Virus record (IMG/VR): IMGVR_UViG_3300042400_001600 | Coordinates: 1 to 64,000 of that record | Strand: one strand, 5' to 3' | Length of the DNA: 64,000 bases | Origin: a virus | In this document: piece after piece, positions 32,842-39,789 of the stretch | Layout of the letters: each line of letters starts with the position of its first letter | Numbering within the stretch: the first letter of the stretch is position 1 | Position numbers and translations under genes: made by a program | Notes under the pieces: model-generated | Databases searched by the model: none | What the model was told of the DNA's origin: nothing | Seen by the model: only the letters and a program-made list of their open reading frames with translations

Positions 32842-35465
32842 GTTAAGTTTAAGCGGAGCAGATCCAGAATCTTCTTTGTATTGTCCGCGGTTTTTTGATC
32901 GGGTGTGGCTTTTGCCTCTTTCATCTTGTCCTCAAGGGCGGCCAAATTCTTGCGGGCGGCTGCATGTGCTCCTTTGGTTTCTGCGCTGTCCCCTGTCTTG
33001 TCTGCGAGATCTTCCTTCGCCTTTTTCAAATCCTTTTCAAATCCTTTTGGATCTGCAAGCGACCGCTTCATCACCATGTCGAATGCCGTATTTCCATCGC
33101 CTTCCTTCAGTGCATTCGCCATCCAACCTCCGGTGCCTTCCAGCGCTCCGGTCCACAGCGCGCTGCTGGCATCCATCCGTTCTTTCATGATCTCCGCGCG
33201 GTTATTATCGTTAATTGCGCGTTCGTTGTAGGTTTTGTTCTTGGCATCCGCCTCCTTCTTATTTGCCAGCGCTTCTATTTCCGCAGCGCCAGCCGCCCCA
33301 CCCACACCTTTCAGTGACAATTCTTGTGCTGCTTCAGAAAGAAACTGGTCGTGGTCCAAAATGCTCTTTTTTTTCCCCGCATTGACTGCGGTCCCGGTCT
33401 TTTTTGCAATATCCACAGAAAAAGCCACTCCCTTGTTCTCCAAGTAGCGCCGCATGATGTCATTTTTTTCTACAACGCTTTTTCCTCTTATCGCATCTGA
33501 AAATTCCGTCCCTGGCTTGCCGTCTTTTCCTGGCGCTCCGTAGGTATTCAGCAAAGCCTCCAAATTCGGTGCAATTACCGGCATTTTGGTTTCCGGGTCA
33601 ATTGCGAATGTCTCGACATCGGCGCCTGCCTGCATCAGGACAGTTTGATTGTCCGTCTTCACGCCATTCACCAGCCCCTGGTAGAACTGCTCCCCCATGT
33701 CCGGCTTGCTGCGGTCGTCCGCATCGCCCACCACGTTTTCTGCGTAAAATCTCATCGCTGCGGCTTCTTTGGCCTCCCTGACTAATCTCGGATGTACAAT
33801 CCCCTGCAGGCGCGGATCCCCGGCGAGGATGCTGCGACCTTTGTTCAGAAATGCACCCGAATCCGCCCCGCCGGCCAGAATCTTACCGAGCCCCGATATG
33901 GCTTCCTTCGAAATACCACCCACTTGCAAATCCTTGGACGCAGCAGTCAGCGCCTCCTGCGCTCCGACAGTGTTGCCGGCATGCAGCTTGTCTATAATAT
34001 CCTGCTGCTCGTCGGGAGCCAGGCTCATGAAAGCATGCATCGAACCCCCCATCTGCTTAGCGCCCAGCCCGCCAACTGCCCCCGACCCGAAATTGTTATT
34101 CTCGGCCATCTGCTTTGCGATGACGTTCTTGTTCATCGACTGGTCCATGCCGCTCAGTGCATTGTGCAGGTTTTCTTGCTGTTCAGGGCCGATGGTATTG
34201 AGCATACGCTGCGTGCTGTATTGCCTGCTGTAAGTGCCTGTGGTGACGCCCGATGTCTGTTCAAATACTTTGCGCAGATTGGCGCTGGCAGCAATGCGCT
34301 CCTCGCGGCTGGACACCTTGGAGAAAGCACCAATCGCGGCATTCAGCTTACTCTTGTTGTCGTCGGTCATGTTCTGGGCCGCAAATGATGCTTCGAGCAA
34401 TTGCGGATTCTCGCTCATCATCTGAAGCTGGCTTTGCATGCCCTGCGCTGCTATTTCGCCCGTCGAAAAATTGGCGATGTGTTCGCCTCGGGCAGCCGCC
34501 GCTCCAACCATTTGAGTCCGCCCCATGCTGGCAATGCCGGAGGTCTCACCAGCGCGCAGGGCCATCACAGAGGCCATTGGACGTCCCACCAATGGGGCTA
34601 CCATCCCCATGAGCTGCTCGTGCGCCCCCATATAGGACTCCACATCCAGATTCAGCATTGATGCATTGTTGCGCACACGATTGAGACGCTCGCCCAGCTT
34701 CGCCGGATTGGCATTGCGCAGAGACAGACCGGTCAGACTCTCCGCGGCGCGAGCCAGTTCAGTGACGTGCCGATCTCCCACCAAGTCCCGGACGTTTGCC
34801 AGCATCTTGCTCACGCCTTCGAATTGCTGCAGCACGCGGTTCATGGATCCCTTGTCCTCAAGAAACGACAGCTTACCATTCGCCATTTCAAATCCCCCCA
34901 TCTTCATCCCGCTCATCATTCCCCGTTGGCCCATCAATTTGAATATGTCCCCCATCTGGTCCTTGTTGAATCCGTTCGTGACGTTCAGGTTGGCAGCCCC
35001 CGTAGAGGTAAATGCATGATTCTGAAACGCAGAATACATCTGCTTGGTAATCATGTCCGCCATCATGCCGCCGCCGGCTAACGCGGACATCCCACCACCG
35101 GGCCCGCCCACCCGGAATTGATTCATCCCATTTGCGGAGGCCATGCCTGCTATGAGCGCCACTGGATTGCCACCACCTAGCGCGCCATGCGAGGCCGCAA
35201 GGCCGATCAAGTCACGGCTGACTCGTCCGGTGTCTGATCTCGCCCACGCCTCAGTAGTCTGACTACCCCCTTTGAATGCCCCCGCCATCGTCGAATTGAC
35301 CATGTTGACGCGGCGGTCCGTGGCGAGCGCGTAGCGCTGCAAGTCGTAATACCGCTCCGTCGCCTTGAAACGACGCATCGCCTCGCCAGGGCTGGGGCTA
35401 TTGCCGCCACTCTGGTAAGGTGCGATGTCTTCGGGAGTGATGTATCCGCCGTCAGTGAAGGCCAT
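32838..35465 (-). CDS. Probable tail tape measure protein
   Basis: 875 aa, helical, rich in Gly, Met, Ala and Asn, with long stretches lacking Pro. Its place directly after two small chaperone-like genes with a frameshift site is the classic position of the tape measure. Tape measure length sets the tail length: at about 1.5 Angstrom per residue this gives about 130 nm (rough estimate). Central part: GGGMMADMITKQMYSAFQNHAF; C-terminus is charged (KKAKEDLADKTGDSAETKGAH). No lytic enzyme domain is seen. Confidence 0.7.
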   Translation of the reverse strand: MAFTDGGYITPEDIAPYQSGGNSPSPGEAMRRFKATERYYDLQRYALATDRRVNMVNSTMAGAFKGGSQTTEAWARSDTGRVSRDLIGLAASHGALGGGNPVALIAGMASANGMNQFRVGGPGGGMSALAGGGMMADMITKQMYSAFQNHAFTSTGAANLNVTNGFNKDQMGDIFKLMGQRGMMSGMKMGGFEMANGKLSFLEDKGSMNRVLQQFEGVSKMLANVRDLVGDRHVTELARAAESLTGLSLRNANPAKLGERLNRVRNNASMLNLDVESYMGAHEQLMGMVAPLVGRPMASVMALRAGETSGIASMGRTQMVGAAAARGEHIANFSTGEIAAQGMQSQLQMMSENPQLLEASFAAQNMTDDNKSKLNAAIGAFSKVSSREERIAASANLRKVFEQTSGVTTGTYSRQYSTQRMLNTIGPEQQENLHNALSGMDQSMNKNVIAKQMAENNNFGSGAVGGLGAKQMGGSMHAFMSLAPDEQQDIIDKLHAGNTVGAQEALTAASKDLQVGGISKEAISGLGKILAGGADSGAFLNKGRSILAGDPRLQGIVHPRLVREAKEAAAMRFYAENVVGDADDRSKPDMGEQFYQGLVNGVKTDNQTVLMQAGADVETFAIDPETKMPVIAPNLEALLNTYGAPGKDGKPGTEFSDAIRGKSVVEKNDIMRRYLENKGVAFSVDIAKKTGTAVNAGKKKSILDHDQFLSEAAQELSLKGVGGAAGAAEIEALANKKEADAKNKTYNERAINDNNRAEIMKERMDASSALWTGALEGTGGWMANALKEGDGNTAFDMVMKRSLADPKGFEKDLKKAKEDLADKTGDSAETKGAHAAARKNLAALEDKMKEAKATPDQKTADNTKKILDLLRLNLT

Positions 35466-35471
35466 ATCGAA

Positions 35472-35849
35472 TTACCCTCCAGTGTCGCCGGAATCAGCCT
35501 CCGAGTCGATGGCGTCTTGCAATACCCCGCCTTTTTCCAGTGCCTCGTAAAGTTTGATCAGGCTCTCGGCGCCGATGTTGTCGGGCGCCTTGGCATAGAG
35601 ATCAAATGCCTTCAATTGGGCAAGCCAGCGCCCACGGGCCATTTTCCGACGCATGACGTCGGCGGCCTTTTGCGGGTCGAGCAATGAGGCGAATTGTGTC
35701 TCAATTAACAGCAGCTCGATTTGCGTCGCGGCGGCCGCGGATTTACCCACCGCCTCCAGCAAAAGCGATTCACGGATGACACTCCGCATCGCGTGCGGGT
35801 AATCGGGCCTGACGATTTCTGGACGCCCCCCAAGGTATGCAGTCAGCAT
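35472..35849 (-). CDS. Tail assembly chaperone-like protein, downstream frame (T part)
   Basis: 125 aa if started at its own ATG, which shares one base with the upstream TAA (taATG). The frame continues open upstream to the slippery heptamer, so it can also be made as the C-terminal part of a fusion of about 381 aa. Helical: ESLLLEAVGKSAAAATQIELLLIETQFASLL, RWLAQLKAFDLYAK. The position immediately before the tape measure gene fits a lambda T-like domain. Confidence 0.65.
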   Translation of the reverse strand: MLTAYLGGRPEIVRPDYPHAMRSVIRESLLLEAVGKSAAAATQIELLLIETQFASLLDPQKAADVMRRKMARGRWLAQLKAFDLYAKAPDNIGAESLIKLYEALEKGGVLQDAIDSEADSGDTGG

Positions 35850-36616
35850 TAAACGGAACCTTGGGGACGCCAAAAACCCTGGTTGTCCTCCCGATTCACG
35901 ATGTTCTCATTGCACAGCTTTTGTTTGATTTCGAAAATGCAGACGGCCTTGATGAGCATGTTCAGCCGGGCGGCGCTCATGCTTCCGATGTGGGTCTGGA
36001 CTGATGCGCGGATGGCGTCCCGCAGCGCCTCCACCGATTGCGGGGGCGTGGTGACTTCAACACGCGGGGCGAACAGAGCGTTGCCGACGGACTGCACCTG
36101 CAGCACCAGGCAATACTGCTGCATCGCGGACCACATGGACGCGGTGCCCTGGACCAGCTTCTCCTCCTCATCCTTGGCGATGGCTGCGGAAATGGCCCGC
36201 TCCATCAGGATGGTCAGGTTGTTCACGCGAACCTTCGGCTTCAGGCTGCCCACCTGGAATTCAATATCGAAGCAAAGGTTTGAGTCATGAAGGAATGCCT
36301 TCTCGTAAATGGCCTTCTCCTGCGCGGTGACCTCAATCTTCCCGACGGACTCCTGCTTGAAGGCCCAATCAAGCATCGTGCTCGTGGTGTCCACATCGGA
36401 CTGCCATTGATCCGGGATGGGCAAATGCGTCTTTGGTGTGGGCTCTTTCTTTTCCGCATTGAGGGCCGCCCGGACTTCTGCGGTGGTGTCGTCATCCAGC
36501 TCAATGGCCTTTGGGGTTGTATCCTCGGCAGCCAGCAATTCCTGTATGGCGGCCTGGTCGATGGCGTCGTCGGGCTTTGGTTCGTGCGCGGGATCGGGTG
36601 TGTTGATGTCGGTCAT
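35849..36616 (-). CDS. Tail assembly chaperone-like protein, upstream frame (G part)
   Basis: 255 aa. Acidic N-terminus (TPDPAHEPKPDDAIDQAAIQELLAAED) and a helical/beta body (VQGTASMWSAMQQYCLVLQVQSVGNALF ... IRASVQTHIGSMSAARLNMLIKAVCIFEIKQKLCNEN). Its last codons contain CAG GGT TTT TGG, with the heptamer GGGTTTT in the correct frame for -1 slippage. ATGA overlap with the spike gene. Function inferred from order and the slip site. Confidence 0.65.
   Translation of the reverse strand: MTDINTPDPAHEPKPDDAIDQAAIQELLAAEDTTPKAIELDDDTTAEVRAALNAEKKEPTPKTHLPIPDQWQSDVDTTSTMLDWAFKQESVGKIEVTAQEKAIYEKAFLHDSNLCFDIEFQVGSLKPKVRVNNLTILMERAISAAIAKDEEEKLVQGTASMWSAMQQYCLVLQVQSVGNALFAPRVEVTTPPQSVEALRDAIRASVQTHIGSMSAARLNMLIKAVCIFEIKQKLCNENIVNREDNQGFWRPQGSV
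35873..35879 (-). promoter_or_regulatory. -1 ribosomal frameshift slippery heptamer GGGTTTT
   Basis: Reads G-GGT-TTT in the frame of the 255-aa gene, so it fits X-XXY-YYZ. After -1 slippage translation continues LASPRFRLMLTAYLGG into the next gene. It sits 21 nt before the TAA stop, just before the tape measure gene, as the lambda G/GT slip site does. A stimulatory stem downstream is not evident to me. Confidence 0.65.
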
Positions 36617-38994
36617 GGTGTGAGGTATTTGGCTCCGGTTTTGAGAAATGTAAATGTGAATGGCACCGTAACCAGGTCGGTGGTCTTGTTCAAGTCCGCT
36701 CCGGATTTGGCAGACGGCTTGTGCAGGCTCTCGCCACCATTGTGCTGGCGGAATTGCGCGCCTGATCCAGGAAACGCGGAAGTGCTGCTGTCCACATTGT
36801 CGGCCGGCTTGAGTCTCTCAGATTGGTTTTCGATTTCCGTATAGGAACCCGCCCAATTCAATGCCGTCTTCCCCGGCATATCCAACCGCAGAAATTGCTG
36901 GGCCGGGCTTTCCATGAAGGTATATGGATCGGGGATGTATTCTTCCTTTTTCGAGAATGCGAATTTCAATTTGCCCTCGGCGGTGCTCTCCCAATCAACC
37001 GGCTCGGATTCCAATTCCAATGGCTCCGGTCTCCAATCGGGCTCGTCGCCCATCAGCTTGAGGATGTGGTTGTGATGCGGCTTTCCCCCTGGGCTCGGAC
37101 CAGGAATCTTTGGGCCCTTGATGGCTCCGTGCGAGATCACCTGCGCGGTGTTCACCTGTGAGACCTTTAGGCCGGTGACGCCAAGCTCCGCGTATTTGCC
37201 CACTTGGAACTTCTGCCCGGCGAGCAGCATGTTGGGGCCTTTGAACAGGAAGCCCTTTCCGCGTGCGGTCGCATGGAACAGTTTCTGTGTGGTGAATTGG
37301 ATGTCCTTCTTTGCATCCACGATGAATCCTCCGCTCTCCGTCTTTACCGAGAAGGAGGGATCCGGCTCCTCGGGACATTTGCCGATATCCACAAAGACGG
37401 TGCCTTTGCTGGCAACCTTCACTCCGCCTTTTGTGGTCTCAAATACAATGGCCGCCGGCCCCACAATCGGCGCCGGATCTTCCTCGGTGTTCTCGGCCTT
37501 CTCCGGCTTGGCGGTATTGGCGTCGCTCTTGAACCACATGGTCCCCCATTCACACAAGGCCTGCCATGCTGCCCTGGCTTTCAGTTTCATCCAGCCGGTC
37601 GTTGCGGAAATCTCCACGTTCTTCCGGGCCTTCATGTAGAGGCTGCCCCCTGCAATGATTCTCACGTCCCCGGCGGCTTCCAGCGTCAGGTGTCGGGTGG
37701 CCGCCACATGCACGTCTCCGTGCGACATCACCACGCAACTACCCGTGCCGTCCCAATGAATGATGGACCCGTCACGCATGATACGCATGCAGGCGTAGGT
37801 GTCGTAAGATGTCGAATTATCATAGCCATTGGCTTCCTCAGTGTCGGTCTGTTTGCCCCGCCAGTCCGGTGCCGGGGTCTCCTCTTCGGAAGGGACGTGA
37901 TACTCCCCCTTGGTCGCCATTTGGTGGAATCTGGACAGCCCCTGGAATTGATCCAGGAATCGCGAGTATTCCCGCAGTTGGTAGGTCGTCTCAAATATCT
38001 TCCGCGGATCCTTGGGATATTTCCACAGCTTCAGGAACTCCTTGTTCAATTGGGCGTAGCCATCGACCAACACCCCGGTGGGATCCTCCGGGTGCTTCAG
38101 TTGAATTGGGACTACGATGCGCACCTTGCGTTCGAGCACAATGTCCCCAACCGATCCAATCAGTAACGATCCATCCATATCCACATGGGCGCTGAACTTG
38201 CCAGATCGCAAAGCTGTCTTGCTCATCTCCCCGAGCACGGAAGTCGGGTCTGTCACGAATACGTGGATGAAATTGCCGAGGAAACCGATGTACTGCGAGA
38301 ACCTGTTTCGGCTGGCGCTGGTCAGGTCATCCGTCAGGCTGTCGAAGTCCACACCATTGTTGTCGGCCGGGAACTTCTTGTCGGTGGGATTTACCAGACC
38401 AGCAGCCTCATGTGGGTAGCTGGTGCCATTCCAAATCACATTCAACCGTCCGTCATTGGTGATTTGGAAATCCCCAAAGGATGAATGATGGCGGTAGCAG
38501 TCGCTCACGATGCGCACCATGTCATTGAGGACATGGCATTCCACCTTGGCCAGCTCACCGGCGGAGAGCTTTGCGAAATGAGTCATGATCTGGATGCCCA
38601 CGCTGAACGCATTCTGCATCACAAGCTCGCCCGGTAATTGATCGCTCAGTGGATCGCATTCATCGTAGATTTGCCGTCCGGTGGCATTCTGAGAAGACAG
38701 GCCGGTGAGTGTGGTATTAAGCCCGAAGGCACCCGTGGCAGCCTGGCGGTCCCTGGTTGCGGGATCTCCGTATGGGCCTGGGACAACACCAAGAATCAAA
38801 CCTGGGGAGCTACCCATCACGACCACGCGCGCCGCCACGGGAAGGGTGTATTTGAGATGCACTCCGCTCATTGCGGCCAATGCGCCACCCACCCAGATAC
38901 AGTCCTGCAGGAGCGTGCGGTCGTCCAGCGCTACGGCGTAAGTGCCGGTGTGGCGGTATTCGACGATACGCCCGAATGAGTAGGCATCACTCAT
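36613..38994 (-). CDS. Baseplate spike (VgrG/gp5-like) with N-terminal OB-fold
   Basis: 793 aa. Residues 5-85 (SFGRIVEYRHTGTYAVALDD ... VKLPVAARVVVMGSSPGLILGVVPG type) look like the OB-fold of gp5/VgrG. Around residues 410-465 short beta repeats occur (GSIIHWDGTGSCVVMSHGDV, HLTLEAAGDVRIIAGGSL, YMKARKNVEISATTGW), as in the beta-helix of membrane-puncturing spikes, with more such repeats up to residue about 610. The C-terminal tail is Pro/Ser-rich. No lysozyme or peptidase domain is seen. Confidence 0.7.
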   Translation of the reverse strand: MSDAYSFGRIVEYRHTGTYAVALDDRTLLQDCIWVGGALAAMSGVHLKYTLPVAARVVVMGSSPGLILGVVPGPYGDPATRDRQAATGAFGLNTTLTGLSSQNATGRQIYDECDPLSDQLPGELVMQNAFSVGIQIMTHFAKLSAGELAKVECHVLNDMVRIVSDCYRHHSSFGDFQITNDGRLNVIWNGTSYPHEAAGLVNPTDKKFPADNNGVDFDSLTDDLTSASRNRFSQYIGFLGNFIHVFVTDPTSVLGEMSKTALRSGKFSAHVDMDGSLLIGSVGDIVLERKVRIVVPIQLKHPEDPTGVLVDGYAQLNKEFLKLWKYPKDPRKIFETTYQLREYSRFLDQFQGLSRFHQMATKGEYHVPSEEETPAPDWRGKQTDTEEANGYDNSTSYDTYACMRIMRDGSIIHWDGTGSCVVMSHGDVHVAATRHLTLEAAGDVRIIAGGSLYMKARKNVEISATTGWMKLKARAAWQALCEWGTMWFKSDANTAKPEKAENTEEDPAPIVGPAAIVFETTKGGVKVASKGTVFVDIGKCPEEPDPSFSVKTESGGFIVDAKKDIQFTTQKLFHATARGKGFLFKGPNMLLAGQKFQVGKYAELGVTGLKVSQVNTAQVISHGAIKGPKIPGPSPGGKPHHNHILKLMGDEPDWRPEPLELESEPVDWESTAEGKLKFAFSKKEEYIPDPYTFMESPAQQFLRLDMPGKTALNWAGSYTEIENQSERLKPADNVDSSTSAFPGSGAQFRQHNGGESLHKPSAKSGADLNKTTDLVTVPFTFTFLKTGAKYLTP

Positions 38995-39178
38995 TTCCGG
39001 AATGCCACGACAAATGCTGACGCTGATGTTCGACCCATCGGGCTGAATTCAATTCCTTCCGCAACTTCCGATACACGGCGTAGGCGGCGTCTTGTTCCTC
39101 GGGAATGCTCTGCGTCCAACGCTCGCGTGCAAGTCGCATTTCTTCGGCCATTTGTTCGAGGTCAGGTGCGGCGGGCAT
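38987..39178 (-). CDS. Hypothetical helical protein, 63 aa
   Basis: MPAAPDLEQMAEEMRLARERWTQSIPEEQDAAYAVYRKL; acidic and basic residues alternate, a single coiled-coil-like unit. Overlaps the spike gene by 8 nt. It lies between the tail tube terminator and the spike gene. Function unknown. Confidence 0.6.
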   Translation of the reverse strand: MPAAPDLEQMAEEMRLARERWTQSIPEEQDAAYAVYRKLRKELNSARWVEHQRQHLSWHSGNE

Positions 39179-39225
39179 ATTTGGTATGAGAAATTCCAGC
39201 TATTGTGGCGATAGTCAGACCCTTG

Positions 39226-39266
39226 GAAAGAAGAAAGCGTGGGTCGGTATGCACTCCGACCCACGC
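39226..39266 (-). terminator. Rho-independent terminator after the tail tube gene
   Basis: GCGTGGGTCGG and CCGACCCACGC, a perfect 11-bp stem with an 8-nt loop, followed on the minus strand by TTTCTTCTTT. It lies 43 nt after the tube stop and separates the abundant tube and sheath messages from the rest of the tail operon. Confidence 0.9.
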
Positions 39267-39309
39267 CTCTAGGAACCCCGCGCCAACAAACGCGGTAACC
39301 AAACGAAAA

Positions 39310-39759
39310 TCAGCGGATATTCATCGAGCCGACGCGGATCTGCGCACCCTCGGTGACTGCCATCGGGCCGGCCTGGTAGGCGATATTGAATCCCTCAGCC
39401 AGCCCACCCGAGAAGGTGATGCCGCCGCTTCCACCCACGGCGCATTTGCTTCCGGAAAGAATGTCGATGGACAGCTTGTTGATGGCGCCGCACGACTGCG
39501 CAATGTCGCGGAAGTTTTTGAAAAAGCCGCTCTTGCCGACCGCACCGTTGATCGTTATCTGCCCCTCGCTGTTGCCGTTGAGGTAATAGAGGGTGCTGGA
39601 TCCCGCCTCGAACATCGAGATGATCTGACGGTTGTAGGAGGCATTGACCGACTGCACGAGAGCCATTGCGCCATTGGCGCTGATGCTCGCGAAATTGCCG
39701 GTGATGATTTGTCCGTCGGTTTTGACGGTCTTGTCGAAGCCAAAGAAGTCGGTCGCCAT
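39310..39759 (-). CDS. Tail tube protein
   Basis: 149 aa: MATDFFGFDKTVKTDGQIITGNFASISANGAMALVQS, then a beta-rich core. It follows the tail sheath gene directly (30 nt) and has its own strong terminator, both as expected of an abundant tube protein in a contractile tail. Size is within the tube family's range (about 140-170 aa). No Shine-Dalgarno (cactaacATG). Confidence 0.75.
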   Translation of the reverse strand: MATDFFGFDKTVKTDGQIITGNFASISANGAMALVQSVNASYNRQIISMFEAGSSTLYYLNGNSEGQITINGAVGKSGFFKNFRDIAQSCGAINKLSIDILSGSKCAVGGSGGITFSGGLAEGFNIAYQAGPMAVTEGAQIRVGSMNIR

Positions 39760-39789
39760 GTTAGTGTGGGTAGTTGAGTTGGGTTAGAA

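Noticed and set aside
36613-38994. Lysozyme domain in the spike protein
   Set aside because: No E-8-D-5-T or other glycosidase pattern was seen; only OB-fold-like and beta-helix-like sequence.
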